A stretch of 64,000 nucleotides of DNA, taken from Cytobacillus firmus NBRC 15306 (GTDB taxonomy: Bacteria > Bacillota > Bacilli > Bacillales > Cytobacillaceae). Below are positions 9,404 to 19,359 of this stretch, one piece after another. The stretch is from positions 24,794-88,793 of the forward strand of contig NZ_BCUY01000009.1 of NCBI RefSeq assembly GCF_001591465.1, written 5' to 3'. Positions within the stretch are counted from its first letter, which is position 1, and every line of letters starts with the position of its first letter. The position numbers and the translations under genes were made by a program. Under the pieces are notes generated by a model that searched no databases, was not told the origin of the DNA, and saw only the letters and a program-made list of their open reading frames with translations.

Positions 9404-10191
9404 ATGGGATAGTTAGAACAGATTTATGGCTCGAGGAAGGCTTTAAGGAACCTCTTAAAATATGTGAAAAGCTTACCGGCCCCTTCAATGATGATAATCC
9501 CCGAAAAATCTATGAGTATCTAACAGGCTTCGGCATGTATACACCTGACCGGTTCAGCAGGAATATTTTCAATGAGTTAAAAGAAAAGAAAGTGTGGGAT
9601 CTGGCAAAAAACATTCACTTAAAATATAGGAGGAAGTGGGCGGGGCCTGACATCAATGTTTACATTTTCCCGTCTGCTGGAGGCGGACTATTTTCGCGTC
9701 ATTCTGGTAAATCGGGAGTATCCTTTGCAAATATGCTCTTTCTGTTTCTTCCTTCAGAAATAGAAGAAGCTGAACTAGAGGCTTTATTTGTGCATGAATA
9801 TCACCATGTCTGCAGAATTAACTCACAGAAAAAAAAGATTGAAGAATTTACGCTGCTCGATTCCATTATACTGGAAGGGCTTGCCGAACATTCAGTAGAA
9901 ATATACTGTGGAGAGAAGTTCAGGGGATCCTGGTGCACCAGATATTCAAAAGAAGAAATCAGGAATTTCTGGGATAAATTGATCAAAGCTCAGTTGAAAT
10001 TAAAAAAGAATGAGAGGCTCCATCAGAAGATACTGTATGGTGAAAGACCCTACCCTACATTACTTGGCTATGCTGCTGGCTACGAAATTATAAGGGAATT
10101 TAGAGAGAAAAAAAGTTTTTCTACAAAACTATCTTTTAGTGCGCCATCCGAATATTTTGTAGACCAAACTTTATATAAACTGGAGTCGTAA
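9404..10191 (+). pseudogene. yjaZ: YjaZ, DUF2268 putative Zn protease, frameshifted at the start
   Basis: A perfect AGGAGG is followed 7 bases later by ATG GGA TAG, so translation would stop after two codons. Adding one G to the GGG gives a start MGIVRTDLWLEE that runs on in the long frame to 10191, about 262 residues, the YjaZ size. No other start with a ribosome binding site exists; the ATG at 9535 has none. The body carries a zinc-peptidase-like HEYHH (HEXXH) within VHEYHHVCRIN and an EGLAEH that could supply the third ligand, as in DUF2268. The gene lies between fabF and appD as in B. subtilis. It is either a real null allele or a one-base sequencing error. Confidence 0.75.
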
Positions 10192-10198
10192 TCGCTTT

Positions 10199-10226
10199 AA
10201 AGCCCTAAAATGCGGGCTTTTTTTTT
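10199..10226 (+). terminator. terminator after yjaZ
   Basis: Stem AAAGCCC/GGGCTTT followed by a run of T residues. Confidence 0.8.
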
Positions 10227-10265
10227 AGTATAGAAAAATGAATTTTAACAAATTTTAAAAAAATC

Positions 10266-10294
10266 TTGCAATTGTAATAACTTTGTAATAATAT
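10266..10294 (+). promoter_or_regulatory. SigA-type promoter of the app operon
   Basis: TTGCAA and TAATAT are separated by 17 bases, 55 bases before the appD start. Confidence 0.6.
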
Positions 10295-10348
10295 TTTAGA
10301 CAAATAGAATGAATTAACAGAATAATTCGAAAAGGTAAGAGGTGTCCT

Positions 10349-11374
10349 ATGAGCACAAATCCCCGTCAACATAAAGACGCACCATTACTAGAGGTGAATA
10401 ATTTAGAAACGGCTTTTTCCATAGATGGTACATTCTATAATGCAGTTGATAATGTTTCTTTTAGAGTTAAACCCAGACAAATAGTTGGAATCGTAGGAGA
10501 GTCGGGCTGCGGTAAATCTGTAATGAGCCTCTCTGTCATGAAGCTCCTGCCTAAGGGCATTGGTCAAATCCGTAATGGAGAAATCATCTTTGACGGTGTT
10601 CATTTGGAGAAGATGACAGATTCAGAGATTAATAAAATCAGGGGAAAAGATATCGCGATGATATTCCAGGAACCTATGACTTCTTTAAATCCCGTTTTCT
10701 CTATCGGGTTCCAGCTGCAGGAAGTATTATTCAATCATATGAAAATCTCCAAAAGAGAAGCGCGGCTTAAAAGTATCGCACTTCTAAAAAGTGTGGGAAT
10801 TTCAAGACCTGAAAAAATTGTAGATGAATATCCGCATCAGCTTTCAGGAGGCATGAGGCAAAGGGTCATGATCGCCATCGCCATTGCCTGCCAGCCGAAG
10901 CTGCTGATCGCCGATGAGCCGACAACTGCCCTGGATGTAACTGTACAAGCCCAAATTCTTGAACTTCTAAAAGAAATCCAGGAAGTCAATGATATGTCTG
11001 TCATACTGATTACACATGATCTTGGTGTTGTGGCCGAGATGTGTGATGAGGTAATTGTTATGTATGCAGGGAAGATAGCAGAGCGGACTGATGTAGATTC
11101 CTTATTTCACAATCTAAAACATCCGTATACTCAGCTCCTGATGGGAGCTATTCCGAAAATGGATGAAGAAGTGGAAAAGCTAAGCACAATAAAAGGAATT
11201 GTGCCTTCATTAAAAAATATGCCTAAAACAGGGTGCAAATTTGCGGCGCGCTGCCCTAAGGCAATGCCTGAATGCCTGACAGTTACACCTCGATTGGCAG
11301 AAAATGAAGCAGGACATGAGGTTGCCTGTCTGCTTTACGAGACAAGCCAGCCAAAACAAGAGGTGAACACATGA
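10349..11374 (+). CDS. appD: oligopeptide ABC transporter ATPase AppD
   Basis: A 341-residue ABC ATPase of the OppD type. It has Walker A GESGCGKS (about 50-57), signature LSGGMRQR and Walker B LLIADEPTTALD. The C-terminal oligopeptide extension holds a CKFAARCPKAMPEC cysteine cluster, as in Fe-S-containing OppD/F proteins. It powers peptide import with AppF. Gene order appDFABC matches B. subtilis, where App takes up oligopeptides and can substitute for Opp in competence and sporulation. It overlaps appF by four bases (ATGA), which suggests coupled translation. Confidence 0.93.
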   Translation: MSTNPRQHKDAPLLEVNNLETAFSIDGTFYNAVDNVSFRVKPRQIVGIVGESGCGKSVMSLSVMKLLPKGIGQIRNGEIIFDGVHLEKMTDSEINKIRGKDIAMIFQEPMTSLNPVFSIGFQLQEVLFNHMKISKREARLKSIALLKSVGISRPEKIVDEYPHQLSGGMRQRVMIAIAIACQPKLLIADEPTTALDVTVQAQILELLKEIQEVNDMSVILITHDLGVVAEMCDEVIVMYAGKIAERTDVDSLFHNLKHPYTQLLMGAIPKMDEEVEKLSTIKGIVPSLKNMPKTGCKFAARCPKAMPECLTVTPRLAENEAGHEVACLLYETSQPKQEVNT

Positions 11375-12390
11375 TGAGTACAGAACATAATAATACAGCT
11401 GTTTTAAAAAAGGATAAAAGCAGCAATGAAGTGCTATTAGAGGTTAAGAACCTAAAGACTTACTATCCAATAAAAGGAGGAATCCTGAGAAAGACTGTGG
11501 CGGTCGTTAAAGCTGTCGACGATATTTCCTTTGAAATTAAGAAAGGGGAGACGCTGGGGCTGGTGGGAGAATCAGGCTGCGGAAAATCAACCGCAGGCAG
11601 AACGATCCTCAGACTCCTAGAACCAACAGACGGACAAATCATATTTGACGGACAGGATATCACAAATGTAAGAGGAACCAGCCTGAGGAAAATCCGCCAG
11701 GACTTCCAGATGGTTTTCCAGGATCCTTATGCATCATTAAATCCCACGATGATGGTTGGGCATCTTGTGTCAGAGCCCATCAGGAACTATAACAGCAAAT
11801 CCGAAAAAGAACTTAAGCCGGAAGTAATGGATCTTCTTGCGAAAGTTGGGCTGCCTGAAGATGCTTACTATAAATACCCGCATGAGTTTTCCGGCGGGCA
11901 AAGACAGCGTATCGGAATCGCAAGGGCACTGGCTTTAAGACCAAAGCTCATTATTGCGGATGAGCCTGTTTCCGCCCTGGATGTATCGGTCCAATCTCAG
12001 GTATTGAATCTGCTGAAAGAGCTTCAGGATGAATTTGATCTTACTTTCTTATTTATTGCCCACGATTTGAGTGTAGTTAAACATATGAGTGACCGGATAG
12101 GGGTTATGTATCTGGGAGGCCTTGTAGAAGTCGCTGAAAAGGACAGCCTCTATGCAGATCCTCTGCATCCATATACTCAAGCTCTAATATCCGCAATCCC
12201 GGAACCGGATCCGCGCAAGAAAAAAGAAAGAATCATTTTAGAGGGCGATGTGCCAAGCCCGATTGATCCTCCAAAAGGATGTACATTCCATCCGCGCTGC
12301 GCACATGCAATGCCGGAGTGCCAGAGTGTAAAACCGCACTTAAAGGAGGTGAAGCCTGGGCATAGAGTCGCTTGTCACTTATATAAATAA
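11371..12390 (+). CDS. appF: oligopeptide ABC transporter ATPase AppF
   Basis: A 339-residue partner ATPase of the OppF type. It has Walker [10 protein letters not shown], signature [15 protein letters not shown], Walker B LIIADEPVSALD and the C-terminal oligopeptide domain with CTFHPRCAHAMPEC. The start overlaps the appD stop. ATG codons at 11371 and 11374 are both possible; the first fits the spacing to GAGGTG. The cytoplasmic AppD-AppF pair drives the AppB-AppC pore. Confidence 0.93.
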   Translation: MMSTEHNNTAVLKKDKSSNEVLLEVKNLKTYYPIKGGILRKTVAVVKAVDDISFEIKKGETLGLVGESGCGKSTAGRTILRLLEPTDGQIIFDGQDITNVRGTSLRKIRQDFQMVFQDPYASLNPTMMVGHLVSEPIRNYNSKSEKELKPEVMDLLAKVGLPEDAYYKYPHEFSGGQRQRIGIARALALRPKLIIADEPVSALDVSVQSQVLNLLKELQDEFDLTFLFIAHDLSVVKHMSDRIGVMYLGGLVEVAEKDSLYADPLHPYTQALISAIPEPDPRKKKERIILEGDVPSPIDPPKGCTFHPRCAHAMPECQSVKPHLKEVKPGHRVACHLYK

Positions 12391-12425
12391 GGCTTTGTCA
12401 AAAAATATTTTTCGGGGGGAAACCA

Positions 12426-14162
12426 ATGAAGAAGTCAGCATTATGGCTGCTTTCGCTTCTGCTTGTCATGTCTGTATTCCTGGCAGCATGTTCCGGCGGC
12501 GGAGAGAAAGCCAGCACTGATAAGGAACCAAAAGATGATGGGAAAGCATCAGGAGAAGCTCAAGAGGGTGGAACAGTAACATTCGGTTACACTCAGCCAT
12601 TCAAAGGTGTTTTATCTTATGCTTACTATGAGGGTGAAGATGATGTAAATGCCTTGAAATTTATGCATGAAGGCATCTTTAACACAAGCGAGGAATTGAC
12701 TACTGTTCCTGGTTTAGCTGATTGGGAAATGTCTGAGGATAATACTAAACTAACAATTAAGTTTAAAGAAGGCATTAAGTGGCATGATGGAGAAGAGTTA
12801 ACAGTTGAGGATTTGGAATATGCTTGGTACTTAATAGCAGACCCAACTTATGAGGGAGCTCGATTTGCTAATGTGGAAATGATTAAAGGAGCTCAAGAGT
12901 ACAAAGATGGAAAAGCTGATAAAATTGAAGGTATTAAAATAATTGATGATTATACTATCGAGGTAACAGTTAAATCACCTACTGTTAACTTAATTGATAA
13001 TATTTGGTCATATCCCGAACCAAAACATTATTATGGAGATATCTCTTCTAAGGAACTTCCTGATTCAGATCAAATTCGCAAAAATCCAATTGGCATAGGA
13101 CCATTTAAAGTAAAGAATATTGTACCTGGAGAAATGATCGAATTTGAACGTTTTGATGACTACTGGCAAGGTAAGCCAAAGTTAGATGGTATTGTTTACA
13201 AAATCATTGATGGATCTCTTACGCAAGGTTTAGTACAAAACGGAGAAATCGATGTTATTGAAGCTCCAAAAGATCAGTGGGAAACAATTAAAGCTCTTGA
13301 TAATGTGAATCCTCAAGAAGTGGACGCATTGTCTTATAGCTATATAGCATTTGACTGGGGTCATTATGACACGAAGAAGGGTGTAGTTGTTTCTGACAAC
13401 AAGAAGTTCCAAAATAAGAACCTTCGCCATGCAATGGCACACGCCATTGACCGTCAGGCATTCATCGATGGTTTCGCAAACGGTTTAGGAAAACCTTTAA
13501 ATACTCCTTTCCCTTCAGTCTCATGGGCGAAAATTGATGAATCAGAAATCAATGCTTACGAATTTGATCAAGAAAAAGCAAAGAAATTACTTGACGAAGC
13601 AGGTTATGTTGACAAAGACGGCGACGGCTTCCGTGAAGATCCAGAAGGCAAGCCATTCACAATTAACTTTGATGCAATGGCAGGCGCTGAAACTTCAGAG
13701 GCCCGTGCTCAATTCATCCTGCAATCCTGGCAGGAAGTTGGCTTAAATGCAAAGCTTAACGGCGGTTCACTCAAAGATTTCAACCTATTCTATGACACGA
13801 TTGAAGCAGATGATCCATCAGTTGAAACATTCATGGGTGCATGGGGACTTGCCAGTGATCCAGATCCAGCTGGCATCTGGTTGTCTACTGACAAATGGAA
13901 TATGTGGAGATGGTACAGCGAAGAGTCTGATGCACTTATTAAAAAGGGGGTAACTTTCCCAGAAGATCCTAGCAAGGATGTTAAAGAACACAGACAGGAA
14001 ATTTATAACGAATGGCAAAAGCTAGTAAATGAAGAATTACCAGTTATTTTCTTTGAACAGCGTGTAGATGCTTGGGCTGTTAATAAGCGTGTTGGTGGAG
14101 TTAAGTTGTACGCGGACGGAGTTATGCCAAATGAAGTTTATAATTGGCACATTGTAGAGTAA
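12426..14162 (+). CDS. appA: oligopeptide-binding lipoprotein AppA
   Basis: A 578-residue SBP family 5 extracellular peptide-binding protein. The signal peptide ends in the lipobox LAAC, followed by a glycine-rich and charged linker (about 22-45). The conserved HDGEELTVEDLEYAW and FKNKNLRHAMAHAID-like motifs of the family are present. It hands peptides to AppB and AppC. The frame is intact over its whole length. A strong hairpin follows, which would allow appA mRNA to accumulate above appBC. Confidence 0.92.
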   Translation: MKKSALWLLSLLLVMSVFLAACSGGGEKASTDKEPKDDGKASGEAQEGGTVTFGYTQPFKGVLSYAYYEGEDDVNALKFMHEGIFNTSEELTTVPGLADWEMSEDNTKLTIKFKEGIKWHDGEELTVEDLEYAWYLIADPTYEGARFANVEMIKGAQEYKDGKADKIEGIKIIDDYTIEVTVKSPTVNLIDNIWSYPEPKHYYGDISSKELPDSDQIRKNPIGIGPFKVKNIVPGEMIEFERFDDYWQGKPKLDGIVYKIIDGSLTQGLVQNGEIDVIEAPKDQWETIKALDNVNPQEVDALSYSYIAFDWGHYDTKKGVVVSDNKKFQNKNLRHAMAHAIDRQAFIDGFANGLGKPLNTPFPSVSWAKIDESEINAYEFDQEKAKKLLDEAGYVDKDGDGFREDPEGKPFTINFDAMAGAETSEARAQFILQSWQEVGLNAKLNGGSLKDFNLFYDTIEADDPSVETFMGAWGLASDPDPAGIWLSTDKWNMWRWYSEESDALIKKGVTFPEDPSKDVKEHRQEIYNEWQKLVNEELPVIFFEQRVDAWAVNKRVGGVKLYADGVMPNEVYNWHIVE

Positions 14163-14180
14163 TAGAATTAAAAGAACCTG

Positions 14181-14214
14181 TATTCCTTGGGGGAATGCTC
14201 CTCCAAGGAATACA
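14181..14214 (+). terminator. intercistronic hairpin after appA
   Basis: GTATTCCTTGG pairs perfectly with CCAAGGAATAC around a 12-base loop. No long T run follows, so it more likely protects the appA message or attenuates weakly than terminates fully. The opp operon has a hairpin in the same place. Confidence 0.7.
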
Positions 14215-14258
14215 AGTTTAACCAGCGAATAAATTTTTGTTTGGTAAGGGGAATGGAA

Positions 14259-15224
14259 ATGCTACAGTACACAATTCGAAGACTCATAGGTATGATTCCA
14301 ATAATTTTCCTTATCTCAGTAGTGGTATTTACTTTGGCTAAGCTTATGCCTGGAGATGCACTATCTGGAAAAATTGACCCTTTAAACTCAGATCCGGAGT
14401 ATATTGAAGAAATGCGTGAGAAGATGGGATTGAATGATCCTATACCTGTACAGTATGTCCGCTGGATGAGTGGAGTGGTCCAAGGAGATTTTGGAGATTC
14501 ATTTATTCATAAACGCCCGGTTATGGAATTAATTGGTGACCGTTTGCCGAACACAATAATTTTAGGATTATCAGCACTTGTAATCACTTATTTATTAGCC
14601 TTTTTAATGGGCCGGTACTCTGGGCGATTTGCCTATAGCATTGGCGATTATCTAATTTCTGCCTTTAACTATTTAGCACTTGCAATTCCCAGCTTTGTTG
14701 CAGCTTTGGTTGCCATTTATGTTTTTGCCATCAATCTTGGATGGGTTCCGGCCAGTGGAAGTATCGGCAGCGGGGTAGAAGCAGGGACACTGGAATATTA
14801 CTTAAGTAAAGCAAAACATACAGTTTTGCCGGCTATCGTCCTGGGAGCCATGGCTACAGCCGCTTATACACAGTTCTTAAGAAATGATATGATCGAAAGC
14901 TCTCGCAAGGATTATGTTCGTACAGCAAGAGCTAAAGGTACGAAGGAATCTGCGATTTATAATAAGCACATTCTAAGAAACTCAATCATACCTATTGTTA
15001 CTCTGCTTGGATTCGATATTGCCAACCTATTTGGAGGGGCAATTATCACAGAAACCATTTTCACATACCCTGGAATCGGTTATTTATTTGTAGAATCAGT
15101 TCATGCCCGTGATTATTCTGTTATGATGGCGATTACCATGATGCTAACCATTTTAACACTAATTGGAAATTTAGTTGCAGATTTACTTTATGGTTTAGTA
15201 GATCCGCGTATTCGTTTAAGTTAG
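14259..15224 (+). CDS. appB: oligopeptide ABC transporter permease AppB
   Basis: A 321-residue inner permease of the DppB/OppB type with six predicted membrane helices. The EAA loop is near LRNDMIESSRKDYVRTARAKG. The ATG at 14259 (MLQYTIRRL) has the best spacing to AAGGGGA; an ATG at 14253 is also in frame. It pairs with AppC and is coupled to AppD and AppF. Confidence 0.92.
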   Translation: MLQYTIRRLIGMIPIIFLISVVVFTLAKLMPGDALSGKIDPLNSDPEYIEEMREKMGLNDPIPVQYVRWMSGVVQGDFGDSFIHKRPVMELIGDRLPNTIILGLSALVITYLLAFLMGRYSGRFAYSIGDYLISAFNYLALAIPSFVAALVAIYVFAINLGWVPASGSIGSGVEAGTLEYYLSKAKHTVLPAIVLGAMATAAYTQFLRNDMIESSRKDYVRTARAKGTKESAIYNKHILRNSIIPIVTLLGFDIANLFGGAIITETIFTYPGIGYLFVESVHARDYSVMMAITMMLTILTLIGNLVADLLYGLVDPRIRLS

Positions 15225-15236
15225 GTAGGTGAGAGT

Positions 15237-16157
15237 ATGGAACCGTCAATTTCACAGCAAACTTCGCCTGGTTTAGCAGAGCCTGTTAAACCTCCGAAGA
15301 GTCAATCACCATGGGCTCTCGCCCGCCGCAAGTTTTTGCGCAATAAAGCAGCAATGATCAGTCTTGTTTTCCTGCTGCTGGTCTGTGCAATGTCCATATT
15401 GGCTGAGCCGCTGACTATGCCGGTTGAGGAGACAGCTAAGATCAATTTAACACAAATGAGCAAAGAACCATCTGCCGAGCATTATTTCGGTACGGATAAG
15501 TCTGGTAGAGACGTATTTGCCCGTACATTGCATGGCGGCAAAACTTCACTCCTGCTTGCGTTTTCAATTACAAGCGCTGTAATAGCATTAGGTACACTCG
15601 TAGGTGCCACAGCAGGATATTTTGGCGGATGGGTCGATAATGCTCTTATGAGATTTACGGATTTTATGATGAACTTTCCATTTTTGCTCTTTGTAATCGT
15701 TTTAAAATCTATTTTTATCGAATCAAGCACTGGTACCTTGATTTTTGTAATCAGTGTTTTAAGTTGGACCGGTACCGCCCGTCTTGTGAGAAGCAAGGTT
15801 ATGGCAGAAAAGGAAAATGAATATATTATGAGTGCCGTTTCAATCGGCTGTTCAGCGCCAAAAACGATCTTTAAGCACTTGTTGCCTAATGTGATGTCGA
15901 CCATTATCGTCCAGGCGACGATTACCCTGGCGGCAATGATTGTGGCAGAAACAGCACTAAGCTTTCTGGGATTCGGTGTACCTATGAACATTCCAACCTG
16001 GGGGAACATGCTTCAGGAAGCAAGGAGCCCTGATGTTTTAACCAGTAAATGGTGGATATGGATTCCGCCAGCTGCGGTTTTAACATTTACCATTCTATCG
16101 ATCAACTTCATTGGTGAAGGCTTAAAAGATGCGTTCAACCCTAAATCCAATAGATAG
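15237..16157 (+). CDS. appC: oligopeptide ABC transporter permease AppC
   Basis: A 306-residue OppC-type permease. It has a proline-rich N-terminal tail, a first membrane helix at about 38-56, an extracellular segment with YFGTDKSGRDVFART and five further helices. The EAA loop lies near YIMSAVSIGCSAPKTIFKH. It is the last gene of the app operon, 12 bases after appB, followed by a strong terminator. Confidence 0.93.
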   Translation: MEPSISQQTSPGLAEPVKPPKSQSPWALARRKFLRNKAAMISLVFLLLVCAMSILAEPLTMPVEETAKINLTQMSKEPSAEHYFGTDKSGRDVFARTLHGGKTSLLLAFSITSAVIALGTLVGATAGYFGGWVDNALMRFTDFMMNFPFLLFVIVLKSIFIESSTGTLIFVISVLSWTGTARLVRSKVMAEKENEYIMSAVSIGCSAPKTIFKHLLPNVMSTIIVQATITLAAMIVAETALSFLGFGVPMNIPTWGNMLQEARSPDVLTSKWWIWIPPAAVLTFTILSINFIGEGLKDAFNPKSNR

Positions 16158-16159
16158 CC

Positions 16160-16187
16160 AAAAAAACGCCTATAATCAGGCGTTTTT
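16160..16187. terminator. terminator of the app operon
   Basis: Stem AAAAAACGCCT/AGGCGTTTTTT with a 6-base loop, able to act in both directions. Confidence 0.85.
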
Positions 16188-16267
16188 TACTGTCTTCAGG
16201 CAAATAGCTTGTACATATCCGAACTGAGTTTTTCATATACATGTAAAAAAAGACTGGGAGTGAGTTT

Positions 16268-16529
16268 ATGGCAGCAATAAAACCTTTTATGACTCACAAA
16301 TATTGTAAAGAACATGTTTTTTAGGGCATTTTGGCTTTTAACGGGGTTTGGAGTTTCTGTTTCGGGAGGAGTCAGTGTTATAGGGTATTTAAATTTGCTT
16401 ACAACTGGACATACCTTCAAAGAATATTGGAATTTTATCACCTATCGTCCAGAATGCTATTTGCTTCCGATCGGAATCTTTATAATAACAATGAGCATAT
16501 ATTTACCCTATTCAAATGAGGATGATTAA
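16268..16529 (+). pseudogene. small two-helix membrane protein, frameshifted in a T run
   Basis: An ATG at 16268 with a good site (GGGAGTGA) opens MAAIKPFMTHKYCKEHVF and then stops in a TTTTTTAGG. Removing one T joins it to the frame that encodes RAFWLLTGFGVSVSGG and runs to 16529. The joined product has 86 residues, with predicted membrane helices at about 19-44 and 65-82 and an acidic SNEDD end. The downstream part alone could start at the ATG at 16314 but has no ribosome binding site. It is unrecognised. The site is a homopolymer, so a sequencing error is as likely as a real mutation. Confidence 0.55.
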
Positions 16530-16656
16530 AAGTCGTCTCATCAAATATAAGGAATGTTAATTACAAAAAATGGATTGCGAGTGCAATATAGGAATAATTT
16601 TACTGCCTGATGCCCATACTGAGTGACAAATAGTTTGTTGAAGTGGGGGTTGAAAA

Positions 16657-17403
16657 ATGTTGTATCTTCATGATGTTTGGGTGAATTGGTTTGAAGGAGA
16701 AGAAAATGGATACAATGTATGCCATTTTCATGAATGGAGAAAAGATGATGGCGTAGAACTGCTTGACCAGGTTCCGCTGCTAAAGATTGACCCGGTCCTT
16801 TTTAATTATATTGAAAATGATCTTTCTGAGCTGCCACAACAACTGCTTGATGACATTTATCAAAAAGCTTACTTAAGGAAAAATCATGAACGAATCCAAT
16901 TGGAGTATTGCTTTGTTGTATCAGATGGGACAGGCATATTGGCTGTAGATACAATCGGCTACAATATTCCAATCAGAAAAAGCAGGTTAATACCAAGGCA
17001 GGAGCAGCTGGCATATGAAATGCTGGAAAACCAGGAAACGGCTAATTACTCTTTTAATGATCAAACAGCATTGAAGGAATTCCATATTCTTTCTCCTTCT
17101 CCGGACTTGATGGCAGGTCTGACAAGAAAAGAAAGACAGCTTAAACAGCTTCTGTTTATGGCGCTGGATCAGCTTCATTCCTCCAAAAATGATGCTGAAA
17201 TCCGTTATTGGTATACGGAGTGGAGCCCTGAACGTTATACGAAAATACAATCAATGAATTTCGAAGAGGCCTGGTATGAATTATTTGATGAAAGTAAATA
17301 CGGCTGGTCAAGTAAACATGAAAAGTTTTGTGAAAACTTAATAAAAGGACAGCCGTTTTTTGAGAAGTTGTGGGAAATGGAGCATGGTCCAAAAGTAAAT
17401 TAA
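16657..17403 (+). CDS. yjbA: YjbA (DUF3603 family)
   Basis: A 248-residue acidic cytoplasmic protein matching YjbA in length and in its place between app and trpS. It has no membrane segment and no recognisable catalytic motif. Conserved-looking aromatic stretches include [20 protein letters not shown] near the N-terminus. The ATG follows GTGGGGG. It converges on trpS across a shared terminator. Function is unknown. Confidence 0.8.
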   Translation: MLYLHDVWVNWFEGEENGYNVCHFHEWRKDDGVELLDQVPLLKIDPVLFNYIENDLSELPQQLLDDIYQKAYLRKNHERIQLEYCFVVSDGTGILAVDTIGYNIPIRKSRLIPRQEQLAYEMLENQETANYSFNDQTALKEFHILSPSPDLMAGLTRKERQLKQLLFMALDQLHSSKNDAEIRYWYTEWSPERYTKIQSMNFEEAWYELFDESKYGWSSKHEKFCENLIKGQPFFEKLWEMEHGPKVN

Positions 17404-17426
17404 AAAAACAGCCCAAGGCTGTTTTT

Positions 17427-17428
<2 letters not shown>
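17403..17428. terminator. bidirectional terminator between yjbA and trpS
   Basis: AAACAGCC-CAA-GGCTGTTT is flanked by A and T runs that serve both convergent genes. Confidence 0.85.
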
Positions 17429-18428
<1,000 letters not shown>

Positions 18429-18500
18429 TTAATCGGCTTAAAAGATCATGAATTGTCAGGCGTTGAAGAGAAATTTTTGTTGTAATCATAAAAAAGGCAT

Positions 18501-18757
18501 AAAAAAGAACCATTCATCCCTATTAAATAGGGACGAATGGTCCGCGTTGCCACCCTAATTACTCAAATACTGAGTCACTCTGCCCTATGCAGAAAAATGC
18601 ATAGGTCCCCGATAACGCAGGGAAGCGCCTAAAAAATTCAGAGGCTCAAAAGTCCATTCGATTTACCGGGCTGCCTGTTTCCACCTTCCACAGACTCTCT
18701 GCTAAACCCTGGGTAAATGTACTACTCTTTTTTCATTGCCGACAAGATAATTTAATT
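18501..18757 (-). promoter_or_regulatory. tryptophan T-box leader of trpS
   Basis: The minus strand contains the T-box core GGGTGGCAACGCGG (complement of 18542-18555). The terminator follows: ACCATTC... pairs with ...GAATGGT across 18509-18541, then a T run on the minus strand. An AGTAGTAC element (AGTA box) lies near the 5' end and a TGG specifier at complement 18654-18656 in GAATGGAC. Binding of uncharged tRNA-Trp to the specifier and the antiterminator lets transcription proceed into trpS. Overlapping TATAAT boxes lie just upstream (complement 18765-18775), without a clear -35. Confidence 0.93.
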
Positions 18758-19002
18758 TTACTGTATTATATTATAAGGTAAACTATACCGATACAAAAAT
18801 CAAGCTCATAATAAGAATTTTGAGGGCAGTCATAGCCTGCACTTAAAGGCTTTGTTTTACCAATATGCGGCTGAAAATTCCTAGTAAAAAATAGCAAAAT
18901 AACTAAAAAGAAAAATTTTTTTATTATCTCAAAAATCTTAATTTATAAGACCTTTTGACGAAAAATGTCGTACTTCACGGAATTGCATGTACAAAAAGCC
19001 AC

Positions 19003-19031
19003 TTGCAATAAGTTTTTAAACTATTTATAAT
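19003..19031 (+). promoter_or_regulatory. SigA-type promoter upstream of oppA (distal)
   Basis: TTGCAA and a perfect TATAAT are separated by 17 bases. Transcription would begin near 19038 and give a 5' leader of about 320 bases. The AT-rich region between 18780 and 19000 shows no gene. Confidence 0.65.
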
Positions 19032-19226
19032 AAACGTAACAAACATAATCTTTACGAATTTGTTACATTTAAAACAAAACTATATCACTCCAGATAGCGA
19101 GAATATGGTGCATATTAGTAAGTTTATAGCTTACATATTATAGATTACACCTTTTAATCTGAATTATCAGAATATAAGGATAATCTATCTTTAAGAGAAT
19201 ATAAACTTGCTTTTTTTGTTGCCTTC

Positions 19227-19270
19227 TAAATAGTCTGCAAATTTTTTAAATTGAATTAACAGACTATTTA
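19227..19270. repeat. 11-bp inverted repeat at the oppA promoter
   Basis: TAAATAGTCTG (19227-19237) and its exact reverse complement CAGACTATTTA (19260-19270) are separated by 22 bases, a centre-to-centre distance of 33. The right arm overlaps the proximal promoter spacer, so this may be an operator for a regulator of peptide uptake. An RNA hairpin in the longer leader is the alternative. Confidence 0.7.
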
Positions 19271-19278
19271 AGTAATAT
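19251..19278 (+). promoter_or_regulatory. SigA-type promoter upstream of oppA (proximal)
   Basis: TTGAAT and TAATAT are separated by 16 bases. One arm of an 11-bp inverted repeat lies inside the spacer. Confidence 0.5.
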
Positions 19279-19359
19279 ATCTGGGGCGCACAGTTGTGTT
19301 TTTCATGAAAGGCAAATGGTAAAGAGATTGTTTGAGGAAATTAATAGGGGGTTAATACC

